Source: Anaerolineales bacterium
Lineage (GTDB): Bacteria > Chloroflexota > Anaerolineae > Anaerolineales > UBA4823
Direction of reading: 5' to 3'
Assembly: GCA_025057645.1 (NCBI GenBank)
Contig: JANXBJ010000012.1
Span: 1 to 64,000, forward strand
Length of the DNA stretch: 64,000 nucleotides
The position numbers and the translations under genes are program-made. The notes beneath the pieces are model-generated. The model was not told the origin of the DNA. It saw nothing but the letters and a program-made list of their open reading frames with translations, and ran no database searches. Positions within the stretch are counted from its first letter, which is position 1; each line of letters begins with the position of its first letter. This document shows positions 55,743 to 63,382 of this stretch, piece by piece.

Positions 55743-56306
55743 TTAAAAAATCGCTGGAGTGATCATGCACAAAACGACCGTGTGATGCTCTGTAGGATTA
55801 AGCAGACGATGCCTGTAGGAAGAATGAAAATAGATACTATCTCCGGTGAAAAGGTCATAGAAAGTGTTCTCTATCCGGACTCGCAGAACGCCGGAGAGAA
55901 CGTAATAGAACTCTTCCCCAAAGTGGGCGCGCTCCTCGTCATATTGAAGACCTTGGTTTGGAGGTAGAAGAGTGAGGATGAAAGACTGCAAGATCGCACG
56001 CGGCAGGCGATCCATCAACGGAGAGTAAATCACCGAAGAGCCTTCGATGCGAAAAGTTTGGCGCTCGCCTTTGCGCACGACCTTGGGAGGATGGATAGTT
56101 TCAGGGAAAAAGTCCGTAATTTTAATTCCGAGGGCTTCGGCAATGGCATAGAGGGTGGTTATGGAAGGGGCGACTTTCCCGTTTTCGAGTTGGGAGAGAA
56201 ACCCGGGGGTACAGTTGGTTTTCTGAGCCAGTTCTTCCAGCGTCCACTCGCGGCGGAGGCGCATTTCGTGAATGCGCTGCCCAATACCAGTAATTATAGT
56301 ATCCAT
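55743..56306 (-). CDS. HTH-XRE/cupin transcriptional regulator (first copy)
   Basis: A 187-residue regulator built like its neighbour: XRE domain (IGQRIHEMRLRREWTLEELAQKTNCTPGFLSQLENGKVAPSITTLYAIAEALG, about 7-60) and cupin (HFGEEFYYVLSGVLRVRIENTFYDLFTGDSIYFHSSYRHRLLNP). It heads the presumed twelve-gene operon. The predicted transcript starts at its A of ATG, so it would be translated leaderless. An inverted repeat across its -35 box suggests autoregulation. Confidence 0.9.
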   Translation of the reverse strand: MDTIITGIGQRIHEMRLRREWTLEELAQKTNCTPGFLSQLENGKVAPSITTLYAIAEALGIKITDFFPETIHPPKVVRKGERQTFRIEGSSVIYSPLMDRLPRAILQSFILTLLPPNQGLQYDEERAHFGEEFYYVLSGVLRVRIENTFYDLFTGDSIYFHSSYRHRLLNPTEHHTVVLCMITPAIF

Positions 56307-56312
56307 AAAGTT

Positions 56313-56340
56313 ATTTTAACGACACTGTAATATTTGTCAA
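56313..56340 (-). promoter_or_regulatory. Promoter of the HTH-cupin/dpp/hyu operon
   Basis: On the minus strand TTGACA (56340-56335), a 16-base spacer and TAAAAT (56318-56313) predict a transcript start at 56306, which is the first base of the ATG. No Shine-Dalgarno motif can precede the start in that transcript. Confidence 0.7.
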
Positions 56341-56351
56341 GAGTAAATATT
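56329..56351. promoter_or_regulatory. Candidate operator (inverted repeat)
   Basis: AATATTT (56329-56335) and AAATATT (56345-56351) are perfect inverted halves 9 bases apart and flank or overlap the -35 box. This is a fitting binding site for a dimeric XRE regulator, but untested. Confidence 0.4.
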
Positions 56352-56570
56352 CTTTAGCATAAGTGCAATTTTTCACTATCTTGGAATTTCCATTCCACTC
56401 CTCATATGTTGTTATTGAGTCGATAGTCAACCCTCTCGACATATGGGGACTGATGCAGCAGCCGTCTGTGGCAAAAAAGAAGTATAATAGTCCGGGAAAA
56501 ACCTCACCGACCGAACCGACCTGGCAAACAGCGAAATGGAGAAGCCCCGGTTGATATTAGACTGGATTAG
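56352..56570. other. Intergenic region upstream of the small peptide ORF
   Basis: This is the rest of the 466-bp gap after the regulator, with no recognised gene. A TATAAT at 56483-56488 on the plus strand could drive the small ORF that follows, but no -35 matches it. Short frames here have no coding character. Confidence 0.3.
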
Positions 56571-56708
56571 ATTACGACAGAAGCCGCAGTGGATGTAGGA
56601 ACGGAAACCAGACAGACTTACGAAGCGCCGCGCATCCTGCTTGAACTGGAACTAGAAGCACGGGCAGGCACCCCCTTGGCCGAGTGGGATTTAGAGCTGG
56701 AAGAATAA
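56571..56708 (+). CDS. Unrecognised small peptide, apparent ATT or GTG start
   Basis: An open frame of 45 codons runs from ATT 56571 (preceded directly by TAG) to TAA 56706. A GTG at 56589 would give 39 residues. The translation begins (I/M)TTEAAVDVGTETRQ and continues TYEAPRILLELELEARAG, then TPLAEWDLELEE. The acidic, amphipathic composition with a YEAP-type motif looks like a real short peptide or RiPP-like precursor, but I do not recognise a family. No ATG, good ribosome-binding site or modification gene is adjacent, so it may be dead. Confidence 0.3.
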   Translation: MTTEAAVDVGTETRQTYEAPRILLELELEARAGTPLAEWDLELEE

Positions 56709-56772
56709 CGTAGACTTCCCTTCAACCCTCCCTCAAAATTGGGAAAGGGTGGGTGTTTTGACCGGTTACCCC

Positions 56773-57948
56773 CTATTCGATCCCTTTCGTCACGCTCACC
56801 TGGGTCATGATCCCGTAGCTCTCCAGTTCTTTGAGAAATTCTACCGGGTCCAGAACCGCCTCGGGGGGATAAACACCGGCGGGAATACGCTTCTGTCCCA
56901 GCCAAATGGCAGCCACTGCCGGAACAACCCCGGTCGGCAGGGCGCCTTTGACTGTCAGTGTCCCCAAGCGATAGCGCACTTCCTTGCCATCTTTTGTGCC
57001 CTTGACCTCAGTCACGATCTCCTTCACCCAGTTGGGGGGGGAGTTCTTCGGCGGCGCCAAAAATTCCTCAATCGAGGGGACATATTTCGCCATCATCGCT
57101 ACCAGGACCTGGCGGGGAGTCACTGAAATCCCCTCACCGAGCTGCAAGGGCTCGGTGCTGGTGAAGCCAAATTTTTCCAGTGCGCGGACTTTCTCCACCG
57201 TTTCTTTAGCCATCCCCCAGTAATTGATCTTGAAGAAGCATTCGCGCACGCCCTTGTCCTTGAAGGTGATCGGCAAGGTCGCTACCTCCGAGTGTAGAGA
57301 GTAGTGCATGGGCAAGATGCCCAGCGGAGGGGTAAAGGCCACCTCTTCAAACCCTGAAAGCGGCTCTTCGGCTACGAATTCTCCATCCCGGAAGACCATC
57401 GGCGCCATGGTCATCTCGTCCAGAATGGTGGGCACCGCATAGGTAAAGCGCAGGTCGTCGGGTGGTGGCGGCTTGATCCCGTCATAGATGTGGATATACT
57501 CGATGGTGTCCAGTCGGTCGGCTGCGTAGCGTGCCTGAACGTTAGGAATGCCCGGCGCAGAGCCCAAGCCCAACACTGCGCTCAGCCCCCTTTCGGCAAA
57601 GCGCTCGTGGTAGGTCAACTGCTTGCGCGTGGTGTGGAACAATCCCCCCAAGTCGGTATAGGACACACCGGCTTGCAAACAAGCTTCCATGATTGGCAAG
57701 TTGTAGTAATACAGACTGGCGTTCAAGCATACGTCTGCACCTTGCAGGCAAGCTACCAGAGCTTCGCTTTGTTCGATATTCACCTTTGTATAGTGCACTT
57801 TCCCGCTTTGCAAAATCCGCATCACGGTTTCGGCGTTCCGCTCGTTATAATCGGCAATGAGCACTTCGCCAACCCGCGAGTCGTTCGCCAAAGCCTGCAC
57901 GGCAATGCAGCCCATCTTTCCGGCCCCACCAATGACAACGATCTTCAT
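56773..57948 (-). CDS. Saccharopine dehydrogenase-like protein
   Basis: A 391-residue NAD(P)-binding protein. The N-terminal Rossmann fold is MKIVVIGGAGKMGCIAVQALAND, followed by NASLYYYNLPIMEACLQAGVSYTDLGG, typical of saccharopine dehydrogenase and related C-N-forming oxidoreductases. It may split or form an amino acid-amine adduct such as a saccharopine- or carboxyspermidine-type compound. Last gene of the pot cluster, 43 bases after the aminotransferase, with GAAGGAG before the ATG. Confidence 0.85.
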   Translation of the reverse strand: MKIVVIGGAGKMGCIAVQALANDSRVGEVLIADYNERNAETVMRILQSGKVHYTKVNIEQSEALVACLQGADVCLNASLYYYNLPIMEACLQAGVSYTDLGGLFHTTRKQLTYHERFAERGLSAVLGLGSAPGIPNVQARYAADRLDTIEYIHIYDGIKPPPPDDLRFTYAVPTILDEMTMAPMVFRDGEFVAEEPLSGFEEVAFTPPLGILPMHYSLHSEVATLPITFKDKGVRECFFKINYWGMAKETVEKVRALEKFGFTSTEPLQLGEGISVTPRQVLVAMMAKYVPSIEEFLAPPKNSPPNWVKEIVTEVKGTKDGKEVRYRLGTLTVKGALPTGVVPAVAAIWLGQKRIPAGVYPPEAVLDPVEFLKELESYGIMTQVSVTKGIE

Positions 57949-57991
57949 CCTGAACTCCTTCGAGAACAGAATATCTAGCGCGAACGGGAAG

Positions 57992-59317
57992 CTACTGAAT
58001 TTTCCCCTCTCGCTTTAACTCTCGGACTGTATCGTTGAGAACGTTCAAGGTCTCTTGAATGTCCTCTTCGCTGAGTGCAGCACAGAGAAACCATGGCTCG
58101 CGCCCATCGATGTCAGGCAGCACGCCCCGCCGAGCCAAGCCGCGCACCAACTGGGAATACAAGGCCGCATTGCCTTTCAGGAAATCGCGAAAGTTCTGCG
58201 GCCGCCGACTGCTGCCCAAGTGGATGCCAAACATGGGAGGCAAGCCGGTGAGAGCATGCTCAATACCGTGGTCGGACAGGATTTCATCGATGCCCTTCAT
58301 TAGGGCCTGGCCGCGCTGCCAAATCGTTTCGTGGATTGGCTCTTTCTCGAACAATTCCAACGTGGCCAATGCCGCCGCAACCGCAACGGTGTTGCCGTTA
58401 TATGTGCCTGACTGAGAGACCTGCCCCGGCACAATGGTCATCATCACTTCACGCTTGCCACCGATTGCAGCGATGGGAAAGCCGTTCCCCAGGGCCTTGG
58501 CGTAGGTCACCAAGTCGGCTCGTACGTTAAAGTACTCCTGCGCCCCACCCTTGGCGATGCGGAAACCGGTTTTCACCTCATCAAAGACCAGGATAATGCC
58601 ATACTCATCACACAAACAGCGCAGGGTGGGCAAGAACTCTTCTTGCGGCAAAATACCACCTACGTTGCCCATCACCGGTTCGACAAACACAGCCGCAATC
58701 TCGCCCCAACGGGCTTTAATCGTCCTTTCTAGGCCGTCTAGCTCGTTGAAGGGGAGGACGATCACCGTTTCAGCTATCCGAGCCGGCATCCCCGAGGACA
58801 TCGGTGCCGGGATGGGGCTGTGCGGCGAACCGAGCATGTTCAGGCTTGCCGAAGCCGTGCTATACATGAAATAGTCCGCCGACCCGTGATAATGGCCTTC
58901 AAATTTGACGTATTTCTCCCGCCCGGTATAGGCCCGAGCGATGCGTAAGGCCTGCATGGTCGCTTCGGTGCCGCTGTTCGCCAGACGCACCATCTCCACG
59001 CCGGTCAAGCGCACAATGCGCTCAGCAAGCTCCACCTCGCCAGGCGTTGTCCAAGCAAAGAGGATACCGTCTTTAATCGCCTCAGCCACGGCTCGGTTTA
59101 CCCGCTCCTCAGCGTGGCCGAGGATAACCGGTCCGAACCCCAGACGATAATCAATATAGCGCTTGCCATCCATGTCCCAAAGATAGGCCCCTCTTGCGCG
59201 CTGAACCACGAGCGTATCCTGATCCCCCCAATAGCGAAAGTTGGAGTTGACCCCATAGGGCAGAACTTGAGCAGCTCTCTGAAACCAATGACTAGTTTGC
59301 TCTCCTTGTAAATTCAT
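57992..59317 (-). CDS. Class III aminotransferase (glutamate-1-semialdehyde aminomutase-like)
   Basis: A 441-residue PLP enzyme. Seen are RYIDYRLGFGPVILGHAEERV, VRLANSGTEATMQALRIARAYTGREKYVKFEGHYHG, VFDEVKTGFR, and the PLP lysine in TYAKALGNGFPIAAIGG. It resembles HemL, but the setting in a polyamine-type transport operon and the divergent N-terminus favour a transaminase for an imported amine or amino acid. It lies 15 bases after potA. Confidence 0.88.
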   Translation of the reverse strand: MNLQGEQTSHWFQRAAQVLPYGVNSNFRYWGDQDTLVVQRARGAYLWDMDGKRYIDYRLGFGPVILGHAEERVNRAVAEAIKDGILFAWTTPGEVELAERIVRLTGVEMVRLANSGTEATMQALRIARAYTGREKYVKFEGHYHGSADYFMYSTASASLNMLGSPHSPIPAPMSSGMPARIAETVIVLPFNELDGLERTIKARWGEIAAVFVEPVMGNVGGILPQEEFLPTLRCLCDEYGIILVFDEVKTGFRIAKGGAQEYFNVRADLVTYAKALGNGFPIAAIGGKREVMMTIVPGQVSQSGTYNGNTVAVAAALATLELFEKEPIHETIWQRGQALMKGIDEILSDHGIEHALTGLPPMFGIHLGSSRRPQNFRDFLKGNAALYSQLVRGLARRGVLPDIDGREPWFLCAALSEEDIQETLNVLNDTVRELKREGKIQ

Positions 59318-59332
59318 TCTTCGCTCCTCGGT

Positions 59333-60487
59333 TTAACGGAGTTTGTTTGCGATGCCCTCGGGAGGGTTAGTATTCCCAAATTCATCCATAGGGACGAGAA
59401 TCCCTTGTTCCACTCCCCATCCCACCATCACTACATCCCCTACTCGGTAAGAGGGAGAGCCCTCTGCACCCTGCACTTGGACGAAAAATCGCCTTCCTTC
59501 GTCTGTCTGAACCACAAAGTTATATGCGCTTCCGAGATAGGCGATCTCGATCACCCGGGCCGACAAGCCGTTGTAGTCTTTGCGCTCTGCCACTGAAGAG
59601 GCAGAGGCAATAAACATCCGCTCAGGGCGAACCACAATGGCTGCAAGAGAGCCTTGCATAAGACCATGGCGCCGAACTTCTGCACCGGAAACACGGAAGA
59701 GATGAGTGTCCTGCCTGAGCAGCCACTCCGACTCAATGCATTCCAACCTTCCGCCGATGACATTCGCTTCTCCAATAAATTGGGCTACGTATAAGTTGGC
59801 TGGGCGGGTGTAAAGTTCTTCGGGAGTACCAACCTGCATAATCCTCCCATCCTTCATTACCGCGGCCCGATCGGCCATCGTCAGAGCCTCTTCCTGATCA
59901 TGGGTAACGAAGACAAAGGCGATTCCCACCTCGCTTTGCAAACGCTTTAGCTCGAGGCGCATCTCCACCCGTAGTTTTCGATCTAGGGCGGCCAAAGGCT
60001 CATCCAAGAGCAGCACACGCGGTTGCTTGACAATTGCGCGTGCCAGAGCGACGCGCTGTTTCTGCCCTCCGGAGAGACTCCCCGGCTTCCGCTTTGCCAG
60101 ATCGGGCAGTCCGATCAGCTCAAGAGCATTCCGAACTCGCCGGTCGATTTCGGCAGCGGGCAATCCCTCCTGACGCAACCCATAGGCAATATTGTCATAG
60201 ACGTTCATATGGGGAAAGAGCGCATAGGACTGAAACATCATATTCACCGGCCGTTTCCAGGGGCGCACTGCGGTTAAGTCCTTGCCATCAAGAAAGATGC
60301 AGCCGGAGTCCGGCGTCTCGAAACCGGCTAACATGCGCAGGAGAGTGGTTTTCCCACACCCGCTGGGCCCCAGCAAAGCAAAGAACTCCCCCTCACCGAT
60401 CGAAAGCGTAATGTGGTCGGCGGCAACAGTCGAACCAAAGCGCTTAGTGACATTCTCGATGCGGATCAACTCTCTCCAACCGTTCAT
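59333..60487 (-). CDS. potA: Spermidine/putrescine-type ABC transporter ATPase
   Basis: A 384-residue ATPase: Walker A LLGPSGCGKTTLLRM, signature LSGGQKQRVALARAI, Walker B VLLLDEPLAALDRKLR, and a C-terminal TOBE domain. ATG 60487 overlaps the potC stop in TGATG, with a TTG codon just before it. It fits PotA but could serve other small amines or acids. Confidence 0.92.
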   Translation of the reverse strand: MNGWRELIRIENVTKRFGSTVAADHITLSIGEGEFFALLGPSGCGKTTLLRMLAGFETPDSGCIFLDGKDLTAVRPWKRPVNMMFQSYALFPHMNVYDNIAYGLRQEGLPAAEIDRRVRNALELIGLPDLAKRKPGSLSGGQKQRVALARAIVKQPRVLLLDEPLAALDRKLRVEMRLELKRLQSEVGIAFVFVTHDQEEALTMADRAAVMKDGRIMQVGTPEELYTRPANLYVAQFIGEANVIGGRLECIESEWLLRQDTHLFRVSGAEVRRHGLMQGSLAAIVVRPERMFIASASSVAERKDYNGLSARVIEIAYLGSAYNFVVQTDEGRRFFVQVQGAEGSPSYRVGDVVMVGWGVEQGILVPMDEFGNTNPPEGIANKLR

Positions 60488-61257
60488 CAAAAGAATCCCT
60501 CCGTGCCCCCTAGGCGTTGAGAGATCAGGATCAGCAATGCACTGACGCTCAAGACCACAGTGGCTAAGGCATTGACATCCGGTGTGACTCCGAAACGCAC
60601 CATCGAATAAATCAAGATCGGCAAGGTTGGCTGAGAAGGCCCTGCAGTAAAGAAAGCAATGACAAACTCATCCAATGAGATCGTAAAAGCCAACAAAGAG
60701 CCTGCGAGAACGCCGGGCAAGATCAAGGGCAAAGTAACGTTGAAGAAAGTCTTTAGCGGCGGTGCTCCCAAGTCCAGTGAAGCCTCCTCTAACGTATTAT
60801 CAAAATAACTCAAACGGGTGCGCACAATGGCAGCAACAAACGCAATATTGAAAACAATATGAGAAACCGTAATTGTAAGCAGACTGAGCGGGAGTTCGAT
60901 CAGCGTAAAGAAGGACAAAAGCGCAATCGCCAAAACAATATCGGGGATAATCATCGGCAAAAACACGAATGCATCCAGCACCAGGCTGCGAGCGATGCGC
61001 TCCAACCCCATGGCTAGAAGCGTGCCGAATACCGCCGAGACAAGGGTCGATCCCGCTGCGACCAAAACAGAATTGAGGGCAGCGTTTAGCAGCGCCTCAT
61101 TGTGGAGCAGTTCTCGATACCAATGCAACGAGAATCCACCCCAGGCTGTCGGCAACCCAGAGCGATTAAACGAGAGGATAACCAACATAACGATCGGACC
61201 GTATAAGAACGCATAGACAAGGGTGGAGTGCAGGCGCAGCCAAGTTCTCAGTCGCAT
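60487..61257 (-). CDS. potC: Polyamine-type ABC transporter permease (PotC type)
   Basis: A 256-residue permease with six hydrophobic segments and the EAA loop NTLEEASLDLGAPPLKTFFNVTLPLILPGVLAG. GPIVMLVILSFNRSGL near the N-terminus is characteristic of PotC. It lies 10 bases after potB. Confidence 0.92.
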   Translation of the reverse strand: MRLRTWLRLHSTLVYAFLYGPIVMLVILSFNRSGLPTAWGGFSLHWYRELLHNEALLNAALNSVLVAAGSTLVSAVFGTLLAMGLERIARSLVLDAFVFLPMIIPDIVLAIALLSFFTLIELPLSLLTITVSHIVFNIAFVAAIVRTRLSYFDNTLEEASLDLGAPPLKTFFNVTLPLILPGVLAGSLLAFTISLDEFVIAFFTAGPSQPTLPILIYSMVRFGVTPDVNALATVVLSVSALLILISQRLGGTEGFF

Positions 61258-61267
61258 CGATTCCCTC

Positions 61268-62110
61268 TTAGACCTGCTCTGTGCGACGGGTGACCCAAGC
61301 TTGGAAGAACAACAGAGCCAATACGATCGCCATCACCCCAAATGCCATCGCCGAGCCATAGGGCCAGTTGCGAGCCTGAAGGAATTGGTTATTGATCATA
61401 TTGCCGATCATGAAGCGTTGACCGCCCCCTAATAACTCCGGGACGAAGAAATTGCCCAAGCTGGGCACGAAGACGAAGATCGCTCCGGTGACGATGCCGC
61501 GCAGGGTGAGGGGAAGCGTAATATGCCAAAAAGTTCTCAGCGGCGGTGCACCCAGGTCGAATGAAGCTTCCCTCAACTCCGGACTGAGCCGCTCGATGGA
61601 CGAATACAAAGGCAAGACCATAAAGGGAAGATACCCATAGAGCAAACCGATCACGATAGCGGTGTCGTTGTAGAGGAACGAAATCGGCTCTCGGATCAGC
61701 CCCAGTCCGAGCAAGAAACGGCTCAGCACTCCCTCGCGGTTGAGCAACACAATCCAGGCATAGGTGCGGATGAGGTAACTTGTCCAGAAGGGCAGGATCA
61801 CCAAAACCAAGAGGGTGTTTTTCCAACGTGAGGGCTGGCTAGAAATAAAGTAAGCTGTCGGATACCCCAAAAGGAGCGCCAAGAGCGTCACGATAAAGGC
61901 GATGCGCAGAGAATTCAAAAACACCCGCAAGACGGTGGGATTGAACAAGCGTAGATAGTTGTCGAGGCTCGGCTGAAAAACAATTTGACCGAACGGGCTA
62001 CGTTGCAAGAAACTATAAACGAAAATCAGGGCGAGTGGGAACACAAGAAAGATAACAAGCCACGTAAGAGCTGGTCCTAATAGAAGTATGGGGGAGACCA
62101 TTCTCTTCAC
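61268..62110 (-). CDS. potB: Polyamine-type ABC transporter permease (PotB type)
   Basis: A 280-residue permease with six hydrophobic segments, an EAA loop (ELREASFDLGAPPLRTFWHITLPLTLRGIVTG), and LLGPALTWLVIFLVFPLALIFVYSF at the N-terminus. The listed start is GTG 62110 with GGAG eight bases upstream; ATG 62101 would remove three residues. Confidence 0.92.
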   Translation of the reverse strand: MKRMVSPILLLGPALTWLVIFLVFPLALIFVYSFLQRSPFGQIVFQPSLDNYLRLFNPTVLRVFLNSLRIAFIVTLLALLLGYPTAYFISSQPSRWKNTLLVLVILPFWTSYLIRTYAWIVLLNREGVLSRFLLGLGLIREPISFLYNDTAIVIGLLYGYLPFMVLPLYSSIERLSPELREASFDLGAPPLRTFWHITLPLTLRGIVTGAIFVFVPSLGNFFVPELLGGGQRFMIGNMINNQFLQARNWPYGSAMAFGVMAIVLALLFFQAWVTRRTEQV

Positions 62111-62137
62111 TTTATCCGCTCCGCCAACAGCAGCCCG

Positions 62138-62174
62138 AGGTTACGAAAGCTCCCTGAGAGAGCTTTCGTAACCT
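62138..62174 (-). other. Stem-loop between potD and potB
   Basis: A perfect 15-bp stem AGGTTACGAAAGCTC / GAGCTTTCGTAACCT (62138-62152 and 62160-62174) with a 7-nt loop follows potD. No U-tract follows on the minus strand, so it likely protects the potD message or attenuates the genes beyond. Confidence 0.65.
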
Positions 62175-62191
62175 TCTCTCCTTGCTTGGCT

Positions 62192-63310
62192 TCACTCACT
62201 GGCGAGCACTTCGGCGACAATGGCTGAGTAAAGGCTCTGGGCCTCGCCCACATCTTGCAAAGCTTCTTGTTTCAGGAGTTCTCCAGGAGGAATAGCGAGG
62301 TTGGGGAAAGAGTTCAGCAAATCGGGCGAGAGCTTTTCCATCACCGCCCGGCTTGGCACCTTATAGAGAATGTTCTCCGCAACCCACGTGCCGATTTCGG
62401 GGCGCAAGACGTAATCAATGAAAGCATAAGCGGCTTCTTTGTTTTCCGAAGGTGCCGGAATTACCATGGCGTCCACCCAGAGATCGCTGCCCTCCTTGGG
62501 GATGACGAAGCGGATGTCGGGGTTCTCGGCAATGCCGTAATTGCACCAACCATCCCAGGCCTCGACAAGCAGAGCTTCTCCGGAGACCAACTTGGAATAG
62601 AAGGTCGTATTGTCGTAAGCGAGCAGGGTCTTCTTGGCCTCGATCAACAGCTCTTTGACCTGTTGCATCTCTTGTTCGTCGGTGGTATTGGCTGAAAAGC
62701 CTAAGGCCTTTTGCGCCGGCAGCAGCAACCACCGATCGGTAGAGAGCATGGTGATCTTACCGACCAATTCGGGCTTGGGTTTGAGCAGGTCATACCAACT
62801 GTCGGGTTCATAGTTGACCAGGTCCGAGCGATAGCACAGGCCGGTGGTTCCCCATGTATAGGGCACGGCATACTTTGTAAAGGGGATGCGCTTGACTTCC
62901 TCAAAGAGGTTAGCCGAGTTCGGCAGCTTCGTGTAATCGATCTCACTCAGCAAGCCCATTTTGGCCATAGCATCCGCAAACTGGCCGGTCATGAACACAA
63001 CGTCGAACCCTTTCCCCTTAGAAGCCACCAGCTTGCCGACAATCTCCTCGTTGGTCGCATGGAGGGCTAGCTCAACCTGAATGCCGGTTTCGGCGGTGAA
63101 TTTCTCGAGGAGATCGCCGGGCATGTAGGCATCCCAGTTGGAGATCACGATCTTCCCTTTAGCGGGTGCTTGAGTTTCGACAGGTGCGCCCTGCGTCTCT
63201 GCAGGCGCTTGCGGAGTAGGTTCGGACGGCTGCGAAGGAGCACCACCACAGGCCATTAGCACCAGCGACAACAGCCACATCAGGAATACCGCTAACTTTC
63301 GAGTGTTCAT
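62192..63310 (-). CDS. potD: Polyamine-type ABC transporter substrate-binding lipoprotein
   Basis: A 372-residue PotD/PotF-type protein. The signal peptide ends in lipobox LVLMAC (Cys near 21), followed by a Pro/Gln/Thr-rich linker. The mature start GKIVISNWDAYMPGDLLEKFTAETGIQVEL and GKGFDVVFMTGQFADAM are family segments, as is WGTTGLCYRSD. It binds the imported amine outside the cell. Confidence 0.93.
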   Translation of the reverse strand: MNTRKLAVFLMWLLSLVLMACGGAPSQPSEPTPQAPAETQGAPVETQAPAKGKIVISNWDAYMPGDLLEKFTAETGIQVELALHATNEEIVGKLVASKGKGFDVVFMTGQFADAMAKMGLLSEIDYTKLPNSANLFEEVKRIPFTKYAVPYTWGTTGLCYRSDLVNYEPDSWYDLLKPKPELVGKITMLSTDRWLLLPAQKALGFSANTTDEQEMQQVKELLIEAKKTLLAYDNTTFYSKLVSGEALLVEAWDGWCNYGIAENPDIRFVIPKEGSDLWVDAMVIPAPSENKEAAYAFIDYVLRPEIGTWVAENILYKVPSRAVMEKLSPDLLNSFPNLAIPPGELLKQEALQDVGEAQSLYSAIVAEVLASE

Positions 63311-63341
63311 CTCTGCCTTCCTCTGAGCCGTAGATTAGTCT

Positions 63342-63374
63342 TCTGTCAGACAACTCGGCGAGTTGTCTGACAGA
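63342..63374 (-). other. Stem-loop between the aldehyde dehydrogenase gene and potD
   Basis: A perfect 15-bp stem TCTGTCAGACAACTC / GAGTTGTCTGACAGA (63342-63356 and 63360-63374) has a 3-nt loop GGC. It directly follows the aldehyde dehydrogenase stop. There is no U-tract, so termination is uncertain. Confidence 0.6.
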
Positions 63375-63382
63375 GAAGTGCG

